From contig JALHHH010000014.1 of the NCBI GenBank assembly GCA_022837485.1, positions 6,436-70,435 on the forward strand: DNA of 64,000 bases. Reading direction: 5' to 3'. Under the pieces are notes generated by a model. That model was not told where the DNA came from, searched no databases, and was given only the letters and a program-made list of their open reading frames with translations. A program made the position numbers and the translations under genes. Shown one piece after another: positions 46,249 through 54,006 of this stretch. This DNA comes from Bacteroidales bacterium (GTDB lineage Bacteria > Bacteroidota > Bacteroidia > Bacteroidales > Lentimicrobiaceae). Position 1 is the first letter of the stretch. Every line of letters begins with the position of its first letter.

Positions 46249-47346
46249 TCAACGAGACAAGCGATCGGCAGCCCATTTCCAGATATTCCGGTTGAATGTT
46301 TCTCCTTCCGCCTCCGGATAAAGGTCAATAAATGACATAGTTGCCGGTTTGCCCGGATCAAACTTCAGCTTCTCATCCGGTTTGTACAAAAGTGCCGGCT
46401 CCGGATGAAACTGAAAACCAATTACGTTCGGATAACGGCTGTGCAGGAGAATCTCGGGAATTTTTCCATCCACGGAAGTGGCAGCCACCTCCAGCCCTTT
46501 TCCGGTTTTTTCAACGGCCTGATGATGACTGCTCAGCACACCCGGGTGCGGGGCAGAGCCTGCAGTGAAAAACTTCAGTTTTTCGGGACAGGTAATTTTA
46601 ATCCGGTGAAAACTTCCCCACATCAGCGCATCGTCAAGCCCGAACTGCGTGTGGTAGTTGCGGTGCCGGTTGTCCTGTTCCATGGCCAGGACCTGCTCAG
46701 CAGTGGTTAATTGGTAAACCTCGGTCGGGATGTCCTGAGTCATGGTACCCCCGGCAGCTATATTCATGGTTTGCATGCCGAGGCAGATGCCCATTACCAG
46801 AAAATCGGGATTTTGTTCCAGCAGGGGGGTGAACGCATCATCCTGAAAACCGCCGGTCAGATGAAACAGAAAGGAGGCTTCAAATGCGTGGCGGTGATAA
46901 TCGGTGATCGCGGTCAGCAGGTTGGTCTCCTCCCCGTAAAACGCCGGGGGAATATCGGGACCACCGAAGAAGATAACGCCCGCTGAATTCTCAAAAACAA
47001 GGCGGAAATCATCGCTGCACGGGTTTTCCCCGTAAAGCCGGTGACCGGGCAATGCACTGCAGGCATGCAGAAAGACGTCTTCTCTGCCCGATTCCCGGAT
47101 AAATCCCTCGGATTGGCTGAAATCGTAAGCCTGGGCTGTGTGATAGAACCCCAAAAGCCGGTAGTCCTCCGGCAGCGGAAAAATACCCTTGTCGATCAGG
47201 TAAAATACCGTCTTCAGATTATTTACGGTCGGGTTCATCAGCACCAGCACAGGATCGCCGCTGGCAGCAGGGGTGTTGAAATATTGCTGTGCCAATAATA
47301 AATGACCGGCAAGAATGATAACAAAGAGTAAAACTGTTTTTTTCAT
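46249..47346 (-). CDS. Exported class I glutamine-amidotransferase-like (peptidase C26) protein
   Basis: 365 residues with a signal peptide (ending LLLAQ). The fold is the gamma-glutamyl hydrolase/amidotransferase type: nucleophile in VMGICLGMQTMN (about residue 170) and the histidine-glutamate pair in IGFQFHPEPALL. Class I amidotransferase domains usually act in the cytoplasm, so the signal peptide points to a periplasmic hydrolase of gamma-glutamyl compounds. Substrate unknown. Confidence 0.85.
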   Translation of the reverse strand: MKKTVLLFVIILAGHLLLAQQYFNTPAASGDPVLVLMNPTVNNLKTVFYLIDKGIFPLPEDYRLLGFYHTAQAYDFSQSEGFIRESGREDVFLHACSALPGHRLYGENPCSDDFRLVFENSAGVIFFGGPDIPPAFYGEETNLLTAITDYHRHAFEASFLFHLTGGFQDDAFTPLLEQNPDFLVMGICLGMQTMNIAAGGTMTQDIPTEVYQLTTAEQVLAMEQDNRHRNYHTQFGLDDALMWGSFHRIKITCPEKLKFFTAGSAPHPGVLSSHHQAVEKTGKGLEVAATSVDGKIPEILLHSRYPNVIGFQFHPEPALLYKPDEKLKFDPGKPATMSFIDLYPEAEGETFNRNIWKWAADRLSR

Positions 47347-47480
47347 GACTATTTGTTGGTATAATCCCGATTACCAGAGTTTAAAGTTACTCCATTCCAA
47401 ACTCAGGTGCAAAGTTCAGATAAAAAAGATGACAACTAAATGGGATTTATGAAAAGGGTGCTTCTGCTTAATAAAGAAAT

Positions 47481-47794
47481 AACCACATTAGGCACAGTAG
47501 AGCACAATAGGTTTTAGTATTAACATCGGTTGATGCTATTTTAAAGAATTGAGTCATTTTGATTATGTTCATTCCGGCCTTCTAACCTATCTATTGTGTC
47601 CTATTGTGGTGAAAAGAAACTTGCCATATTTCTCCAAATCTATTAAATAAAATAACCACAGTAGGTACATTAGAAAACATTAGGTTCATGCACTAATTTA
47701 AGGTTGATGAGATTTTATAGTTTTGAATCATTGAATGCTGAATTCCCTGAGAACAATCTATTGTGTCTTATAGTCACTGTTATGGTCAACACTT
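47481..47794. repeat. Two diverged ORF-less islets of CACAATAGG class
   Basis: Copy A (47481-47611) starts AACCACATTAGGCACAGTAG and ends CCTATTGTGGTG, so its ends are inverted. Copy B starts AACCACAGTAGGTACATTAG at 47653, period about 172, and ends near 47794. Their interiors align (GGTTGATGCTATTTTAAAG versus GGTTGATGAGATTTTATAG), so they are diverged copies of one unit. No ORF. This fills most of the 521-base gap before the MBL gene. Confidence 0.65.
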
Positions 47795-47867
47795 TTTTGC
47801 CCTATGCGGTATGCAGCCTATCAACAAAACGCCTTTCCCGTTGTTAATCAGCTAAATTATTCAATTT

Positions 47868-48710
47868 ATGCAACTTTTCGCTATACCGACAGGAAATTTC
47901 AAACTCGACGGCGGCGCCATGTTTGGCGTTGTCCCCAAATCGTTGTGGAGCAAACATTACCCCTCTGACGAAAACAACAGGATCAATATGGCCATGCGCT
48001 GTCTGCTGGTGGTGGACGGAGACCGCAGAATTCTGATCAACAACGGCATCGGGGACAAACAAAGTGAAAAATTCTTCGGCCATTACCATCTCAACGGCGA
48101 CGACAGTCTGGTAAAATCCCTGGCGGTGGCCGGGTTTGCACCCGAAGACATCACCGATATGTTTCTCACCCACCTGCATTTTGACCATGCCGGAGGAAGC
48201 GTAAAATACACGGCCGACCGCAGCGGGTTTGAAACCGTATTTCCAAATGCGACCTACTGGATCAGCGCAGCCCAGTGGGAATGGGCCATGCATGCCAACC
48301 GCCGAGAAAGCGCTTCATTTCTGAAAGAAAACATACAGCCCATTGAAGAAAGCGGCCGCCTTAAATTATTCGATCATCCCGGTGAGCTTTTCCCGGGCAT
48401 TGAGGTCCGCTTTTACAACGGCCACACCGACGGACAGGCCATTCCGTTTATAAAATACAGAGGCAAAACCATTGTTTTTACCAGCGATCTGCTGCCCACT
48501 GCAGCCCACCTGCCCCTGCCCTGGGTCATGAGCTACGACACCCGCCCGCTGATCACCCTGGATGAAAAAGAGGCTTTTCTGGAAGAAGCCGTTGACAAAG
48601 GTTATGTCCTATTTTTCGAGCACGACCTTTATACAGAATGCTGCACCCTGGCGCGGACGGAAAAGGGGATTAAGGTGGATAAGGCCATGAGGTTGAAGGA
48701 GCTTCAATAA
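47868..48710 (+). CDS. MBL-fold metallo-hydrolase
   Basis: 280 residues with the metal motif THLHFDHAGG (His-x-His-x-Asp-His) near 102 and the later FYNGHTDGQAI histidine. Metallo-beta-lactamase fold, of the kind that includes lactonases and other esterases; the substrate is not evident. A decayed second copy of its 3' part lies at 49605-49951. Confidence 0.9.
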   Translation: MQLFAIPTGNFKLDGGAMFGVVPKSLWSKHYPSDENNRINMAMRCLLVVDGDRRILINNGIGDKQSEKFFGHYHLNGDDSLVKSLAVAGFAPEDITDMFLTHLHFDHAGGSVKYTADRSGFETVFPNATYWISAAQWEWAMHANRRESASFLKENIQPIEESGRLKLFDHPGELFPGIEVRFYNGHTDGQAIPFIKYRGKTIVFTSDLLPTAAHLPLPWVMSYDTRPLITLDEKEAFLEEAVDKGYVLFFEHDLYTECCTLARTEKGIKVDKAMRLKELQ

Positions 48711-48754
48711 CCCGGAAGGAAATTTTCTATTTCACAAAGGATCACAAAATTTAT

Positions 48755-49165
48755 ATTCTTCTCCGTGCTACTCCGTGAAGCCCCGGTGTGCTCTGTGTAA
48801 CTTTTTTTGTTTCACAGAGATTCACAGAGTAGTCACAGAGGGTCGCAGAGTTTTAAATTCTTCTCCGTGCTACTCCGTGAAACCTCAGTGCTCTCTGTGT
48901 AACTTTTTTTGTTTCACAGAGATTCACAGAGGGTCGCAGAGTTTTAAATTCTTCTCCGTGTTGCTCCGTGAAACCCCGGTGTGCTCTGTGTAACTTTTTT
49001 TGTTTCACAGAGATTCACAGAGTAGTCACAGTGGGTCGCAGAGTTTTAAATTCTTCTCCGTGCTACTCCGTGAAACCTCAGTGCGCTCTGTGTAACTTTT
49101 TTTTTTCACAGATATTCAAATCCCTCTCTGCTTTGAGCAGTGAAACCCCGGTGTACTATTTGTAA
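48755..49165. repeat. Tandem array of 102/91/102-base units (CTCCGTG / CACAGAG class)
   Basis: Units begin ATTCTTCTCCGTG at 48755, 48857, 48948 and 49050. Each holds GCTACTCCGTGAAACC, CTCTGTGTAAC, a T run and TTTCACAGAGATTCACAGAG, so CTCTGTG and CACAGAG form a hairpin inside each unit. The length difference is an 11-base AGTAGTCACAG insert present in units 1 and 3. The fourth unit degenerates. Short ORFs here (CALCNFFCFTEIHR) are products of the repeat. Confidence 0.9.
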
Positions 49166-49179
49166 CAGCAAAATAAACT

Positions 49180-49551
49180 TCACATACGATATCTTCGTAT
49201 TCCATCTTTAAGTAGCTTAACATTAAAGTTTATTAACAACCCGATCTCCTTCCTTGAAAACTTCAGATAAGTTAATATTTGGGCTTAATGAACCGGAGAA
49301 AAAAAATCGACGGTTTTTAGTTCGATCACAACTTTATTATCAACGAGAATATCAATCCTGTAACCACATTCAAGCTTTATCTCTTTATATACAACAGGAA
49401 CTGCAAATTGTCTTTGTGTGAAGAATCCGGCATTTCTTAGTTCAAAATCAAGGCATTCCTCATAAGCCGATTCTAACAAACCTGGCCCAAGGGCTTTGTG
49501 CACTTCTATGGCACACCCGATGATTTTATCTGTTATTTGATTAATTTCCAT
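49180..49551 (-). pseudogene. GxxExxY protein gene with a nonsense codon
   Basis: From ATG 49551 the frame encodes MEINQITDKIIGCAIEVHKA and the family motif LGPGLLESAYEECL, then YRIDILVDNKVVIELKTVD and FSPVH before TAA at 49287-49285. The same frame then continues AQILTYLKFSRKEIGLLINF and NVKLLKDGIRRYRM to a stop at 49180. The intact copy at 56099 has Gln at the stop position (PVHQKQVLTYLK). Thus one codon change breaks an otherwise complete 124-codon gene. GxxExxY proteins are related to PD-(D/E)XK nucleases; function unknown. Confidence 0.88.
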
Positions 49552-49604
49552 GATTTCTAAGATAAATTAGAGGTGATTTTATGGTTCTTTTTCTAGTTAC
49601 GGTC

Positions 49605-49951
49605 GCTAACATACAGCCCGGTTACCCGGGAACGCTGATTATCAATTATTACAAATTATTCGACCTAAGGATTATAACAATAATAATGAAAATCCATTCC
49701 CGGAAACGGTCATGTTTGAAATTACCATTAAGCAGCTACTACCCCCGGCCCACCTGCCCCTGCCCTGGGTAATGAGTTACGACACCCGCCCCCTGATCAC
49801 CCTGAATGAAAAAGAGGCTTTTCTGGAAGAAGCTGTGGACAAAGGTTATGTCCTATTTTTCGAGCACGACCTTTATACCGGATGCTGCACCCTGGTGCGG
49901 AAAGAGAAGAAGATCAAGGTGGAAAGTTCAACAAGAATTCCGGAGTTGTAA
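49605..49951 (+). pseudogene. Decayed 3' part of a second MBL-fold hydrolase
   Basis: 49738-49930 is close to 90% identical by eye to 48502-48700 of the intact MBL gene, in the same frame (HLPLPWVMSYDTRPLITLNE, KGYVLFFEHDLYTGCC). Weaker similarity extends upstream (ACATACAGCCC and AAATTATTCGA blocks, 49609-49665) with a deletion between. The 5' half with the metal site is gone; the GxxExxY islet lies where it should be. Confidence 0.85.
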
Positions 49952-50403
49952 ATATCTAACCTCTTGATTATGTATTCATTATGAACATCTGATTAAATCT
50001 GCTCACCAGTTTGTTGAGGATTGCTTCCTTTTTGCATCAAGGTATTTTGAAACTAACTCCTTTGAAATAAGTGAAACTGTTTTGCTGATTTTACTGTACA
50101 GATAATTTTGAACCATTATAAGATTGGAGCTTTAAACGAACACTATGCTTAACACAATCAATGTGGAAGGCTTCGTCGGCCGGACAACGGACGTATTTTT
50201 TAATTCTACGCTTTTATATTTTTAGTTTTGGTGCTTCCGTGGCATATTAATCAACACATCAAAATAAGGAATTACCCTTTAATTCCGGCACCGTTTTGGA
50301 AAGCTGGTTATGAACAACACATATTCCCGGCTGTTTAAATGGTTACGCTATATTTCCCTAAATTAGCAATCAGTTAACCGGAAAACACTTAAACCCTCCC
50401 GCT
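49952..50403. other. Intergenic region upstream of the leucine operon
   Basis: 452 bases with no ORF or repeat noticed. A near-consensus -7 (TAAATTAG) lies at about 50358, before the carboxyltransferase; it is the best promoter candidate for the operon. Confidence 0.4.
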
Positions 50404-52003
50404 TTGTACCGCATCGAATCGAAAATTGACACAAAATCGGCGGAATTCCTTTCGAATTCTGAAGCCTTTCAGCAGTTGCTGGGGCAATACAGACAGCGCA
50501 TGGCCGATGCCATTCACGGAGCGCCCGAACAGGCCGTGAAGAAACACAAGGAACGCGGCAAACTGCTTGCCCGCGAGCGCATCGACCTGCTCGTCGACCC
50601 CAACACGCCCTTCCTCGAATTGTCAACCCTGGCGGCTTTCGGCATTCACAACAACGAGTTCCCGTCGGCCGGAATCATTACCGGTATCGGTGTAATCCAC
50701 GGCCGTGAAACCATGATCGTGGCCAACGATGCCACCGTAAAAGGGGGAACTTATGTGCAGGAAACCATCAAAAAGCACGTGCGTGCCCAGGAAATTGCCA
50801 TGGAAAACCACCTGCCCTGCGTGTATATGGTGGATTCGGGCGGGGTTTTTCTTCCAGAACAGGCAAAGGTTTTTCCGGATAAATACGATTTCGGGCGCTT
50901 TTTCTTCAACCAGGCACGCATGTCAGCCGAAGGGATCCCCCAGATTGCGATCGTGATGGGCAGTTGCACCGCCGGTGGCGCTTATGTGCCGGCCATGAGC
51001 GATGAAACCATCATTGTGCGCAACCAGGGAACCATTTTTATCGGCGGCCCGCCCCTGGTAAAGGCCGCAACCGGCGAAGAAGTCACCGCCGAAGAACTGG
51101 GGGGCGCCGACGTGCATACCTCCATTTCGGGGGTGGCCGATCATATGGCGGAGAATGACCGGCATGCCATCCGCATCTGCCGCGATATCTTCAGAACACT
51201 AAAACCTGCCGCCGCTGGATCTCCAGCCCATTGAAGAGCCATACTACAATCCGGAAGAGCTCTACGGTATTGCTCCCCTTGACCTTCGCAAACCGGTTGA
51301 CTCGAAAGAAATCATCGCCCGCATGGTTGACGGCAGCCGTTTTCATGAGTTCAAAGCCCGCTATGCCCCTACCCTTACCACGGGGTTTGCGCACATCATG
51401 GGATTTCCGGTGGGCATACTGGCCAACAACGGCGTGCTTTTCGGCGAAACCGCCCTGAAAGGCGCCCACTTTATCGAACTCTGCACCTCCCGGAAAGTTC
51501 CCGTACTTTTCCTGCAAAACATCACCGGCTTTATTGTGGGACGGGATTATGAACGCCGGGGAATCGCCCGCGACGGAGCCAAACTGGTTCATGCCGTCGC
51601 CAATGCCCGTGTTCCCAAGTTCACGGTGGTTTTCGGCGGTTCGTTCGGAGCCGGAAATTACGCCATGGCCGGCCGTGCCTATGAACCCCGGCTGTTGTTT
51701 ATGTGGCCCAACGCCAAAATATCGGTCATGGGCGGCGAACAGGCTGCCGGAGTGCTTACCACCGTAAAGGAGGAACAACTCAAAGCCCGGGGCAAAACCC
51801 TGCCCGAAGCCGAAAAGGAAGCCCTCCGGCAATCCATCCTGAAGAAGTACGGGGAGGAAGGCTCCGCCTACTACAGCACCGCCCGGCTGTGGGACGACGG
51901 GATTATTGACCCGGTAGATACCCGGAAAATCATCGCCATGGGCATTTCTGCTTCGATGAATAAGCTGTGGGAGGAGACGAAGTACGGGGTGTTCCGGATG
52001 TAA
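50404..52003 (+). pseudogene. liuB: Methylcrotonyl-CoA carboxylase carboxyltransferase subunit, frameshifted
   Basis: The frame from a TTG at 50404 encodes a typical acyl-CoA carboxyltransferase N-half (KHKERGKLLARERIDLLVD; MGSCTAGGAYVPAMSDE) and stops at 51234 after LKPAAAGSPAH. From 51215 the next frame carries on with LDLQPIEEPYYNPEELYGIA and the C-half (VLFLQNITGFIVGRDYERRG; FGGSFGAGNYAMAGRAY) to 52003. The net change is +1 base (or -2) in GCCGCCGCTGG. Neither half alone would work. No ATG start is visible upstream. Would carboxylate 3-methylcrotonyl-CoA in leucine breakdown. Confidence 0.88.
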
Positions 52004-52016
52004 ACGGAGGTAAGAG

Positions 52017-52493
52017 GTAAGAAGTAGGAGGTAAGAAAAAAATTATTAATCACTAATAAACAGGATATTATGGAAACAGGATTTAATCCCATAAGATCAT
52101 TTATGGATCTTGAAGTATATCGGTTAGCCCATAAGCTTGCAATGGATGTTTTTTGGATAAGCGCCGGATTCCCGGTTGAAGAAAGATACTCATTGACAGA
52201 TCAAATCAGGCGATCATCGAGATCCGTTGCTGCCAATATTGCTGAAGGCTGGGGGAAGAGGAAATATCCGCTTTCTTTTAAAAAACAATTAGTAGATGCC
52301 AATGGCTCTCTTGAAGAAACCAAATCCTGGTTAATGTTTGCCCGTGACTGCAATTACATTTCAATTGAACAATTCGATTCCCTTTTCCCAGAATATGAAA
52401 CTTTAGGTGGCAAACTCTGGCGACTTGAAGAAAGATGGAAATAACATACTTTTTTCTCAACAGACTTCCTACTTCCTACCTCCTACTTCTTAC
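52017..52493. repeat. Islet A: inverted AAGTAGGAGGTA arms around a four-helix ORF
   Basis: The 17-base arm GTAAGAAGTAGGAGGTA (52017-52033) is repeated exactly, inverted, at 52477-52493. The left arm starts 13 bases after the liuB stop and the right arm ends 24 bases before the liuC start. Further degenerate copies (GGAGGTAAGAGGTAAG; CTTCCTACTTCCTACC) extend each arm. Confidence 0.9.
52070..52444 (+). CDS. Four-helix-bundle protein (23S rRNA IVS/bAvd-like), islet A
   Basis: 124 residues. RSFMDLEVYRLAHKLAMDVF at the N-terminus, SLTDQIRRSSRSVAANIAEG in the middle and ETKSWLMFARDCNYI are hallmarks of the four-helix family first known from 23S rRNA intervening sequences and related to the Avd protein of diversity-generating retroelements. 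Basic and small, probably oligomeric and nucleic-acid-binding. It sits alone between two leucine-degradation genes. Confidence 0.92.
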   Translation: METGFNPIRSFMDLEVYRLAHKLAMDVFWISAGFPVEERYSLTDQIRRSSRSVAANIAEGWGKRKYPLSFKKQLVDANGSLEETKSWLMFARDCNYISIEQFDSLFPEYETLGGKLWRLEERWK

Positions 52494-52517
52494 TTCTTCA
52501 TTCTTAAAAAATCAATC

Positions 52518-53309
52518 ATGAAATTAAAATACACCACCCTCGAAACAGAAATTACAAACCAGACAGCAACCGTCTGGCTGAATCGCCCGCAGATACACAA
52601 TGCCTTTAATGAGGTTATGATTTCGGAAGTGCTTGAGATCTTCACGGAACTCGGTAAGAGGGACGACATCCGGATAGTGTTGCTCCGCGGCCGCGGGAAG
52701 TCGTTCTGCGCCGGTGCCGACCTCAACTGGATGCGCGATGTGGCAACGTACAGCTACGAACAGAATTACAAAGAGAGTCTGCAGCTTTCGGAGTGTTTCT
52801 ACTCCATCTACAACTGTCCGAAACCCACCATTGCCGTGGTGCACGGAGCGGCCATAGGCGGTGCCAACGGACTGCTTGCTGCCTGCGATATGGCCATTTG
52901 CGATGATGAAACGGTTTTTTCGCTTTCCGAAGTTAAAATAGGTATCGTACCCGCCTGCATTTCGCCCTATGTGATCAAACGGGTGGGTGAATATGGGGCA
53001 CGTGAGCTTATGCTTACCGGAAAGCGCATCAAAGGGAAAGAGGCCGAACACTTCCGGCTGGTAAACAAATCGCTCCCGGCGGATGCGCTGGAAAGCCACC
53101 TGAACGAGCTGATAGCCCTGCTGATGAGCAGCGGCCCCAAAGCTATGACGCACTGCAAAAACCTGATCGATGAGGTGTGCAACAAAATAGACCTGGAAGA
53201 AGCACTCGGCTTCACCGCCCGCATGATCGCCGAAATCCGCGCCTCCGAAGAAGGACAGGAAGGCATGGCGGCGTTTTTGGAGAAAAGAAAAGCTAGATGG
53301 AATTTTTAA
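52518..53309 (+). CDS. liuC: Methylglutaconyl-CoA hydratase (enoyl-CoA hydratase family)
   Basis: 263 residues from the ATG at 52518 (MKLKYTTLETEITNQTATVW); the open frame upstream lies in the islet arm and is not used. Crotonase fold with the oxyanion-hole segments GKSFCAGADLNWMRD and VHGAAIGGANGLLAACD, and EVKIGIVPACISPYV. Position between the two carboxylase subunits supports hydration of 3-methylglutaconyl-CoA to HMG-CoA. Confidence 0.9.
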   Translation: MKLKYTTLETEITNQTATVWLNRPQIHNAFNEVMISEVLEIFTELGKRDDIRIVLLRGRGKSFCAGADLNWMRDVATYSYEQNYKESLQLSECFYSIYNCPKPTIAVVHGAAIGGANGLLAACDMAICDDETVFSLSEVKIGIVPACISPYVIKRVGEYGARELMLTGKRIKGKEAEHFRLVNKSLPADALESHLNELIALLMSSGPKAMTHCKNLIDEVCNKIDLEEALGFTARMIAEIRASEEGQEGMAAFLEKRKARWNF

Positions 53310-53325
53310 TTTCTGATTGCGGATT

Positions 53326-53985
53326 GCGGATTTCTGATTGCATTTGTCTCATGAGACGGCGATAGCCGAATAACTAGAGATTGCAGTTTGCGGATTGTGC
53401 CAGTTATATATAGCTTCTCATCACGGGAAAGCGAGGGATTGCAAATTTCGATTCGTGATCTAAACGGCGACCTCAAGACGAAGTGTGAAATAACTTTTAT
53501 AAAAAACCAAATCATTTTCTAAACATTTTTAAAAACAATAGTCATGGATAAATATGAAATGCAAAAACGACTGATGAATCTGGCAATTGCAGTAATCAGA
53601 CTTACGAAGAAATTTCCTATTAGCCAGGAAAGCAAAGTGATTGCATATCAAATCATTAAATCTGCTACTTCAACTGCAGCAAATTACCGGGCAGCATGCA
53701 GGGCTAAATCAGCCAGAGATTTTATTGCCAAGATGGGAATTGTTGAAGAAGAGGCCGATGAAACAGAACTTTGGCTTGAATTGATAAAAGCAATAAATCT
53801 TGCCCCTGAAGAAGATGTTGGGCCATTACTAAAGGAGGTCTCTGAAATTATTGCAATTACGGTGGCTTCAATCAAAACTTCAAGAAAAACATTAAGATAA
53901 AGGTGATTAAACAAAAACCCAGGATTTTGCTTTAAACTTCTTACTAAGGAAAAACCAGCAAAATGACAAGCAATCCGAAATCCGC
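53326..53985. repeat. Islet B: inverted GCGGATTTC(T/G)GATTGC arms around a four-helix ORF
   Basis: GCGGATTTCTGATTGC (53326-53341) pairs with GCAATCCGAAATCCGC (53970-53985), 15 of 16 bases as an inverted repeat; both arms have extra degenerate copies. The left arm begins 16 bases after the liuC stop and the right ends 21 bases before the liuD start. A 200-base non-coding stretch separates the left arm from the ORF. Confidence 0.85.
53544..53900 (+). CDS. Four-helix-bundle protein, islet B
   Basis: 118 residues of a subfamily different from islets A and D: MQKRLMNLAIAVIRLTKKFP, IAYQIIKSATSTAANYRAAC, SARDFIAKMGIVEEEADETE. All-helical, of the IVS/Avd-like group. Alone between liuC and liuD. Codon use and the AT-richer composition differ from its GC-richer metabolic neighbours. 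Confidence 0.9.
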   Translation: MDKYEMQKRLMNLAIAVIRLTKKFPISQESKVIAYQIIKSATSTAANYRAACRAKSARDFIAKMGIVEEEADETELWLELIKAINLAPEEDVGPLLKEVSEIIAITVASIKTSRKTLR

Positions 53986-54006
53986 ATTCCAAAATCCGAA
54001 ATCTCC

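Noticed and set aside
48775..49165. Overlapping short ORFs encoding repeated CALCNFFCFTEIHR peptides
   Set aside because: They arise from the tandem DNA repeat; no start signal or family resemblance, and the frame follows the repeat period.
48755..49165. CRISPR array
   Set aside because: Units of about 100 bases are similar throughout, with no constant repeat separated by unique spacers, and no cas genes are present.
51200..51235. Programmed ribosomal frameshift in liuB
   Set aside because: GCCGCCG is not a slippery heptamer, no downstream structure stands out, and liuD and GH53 in the same window have lesions that also remove residues.
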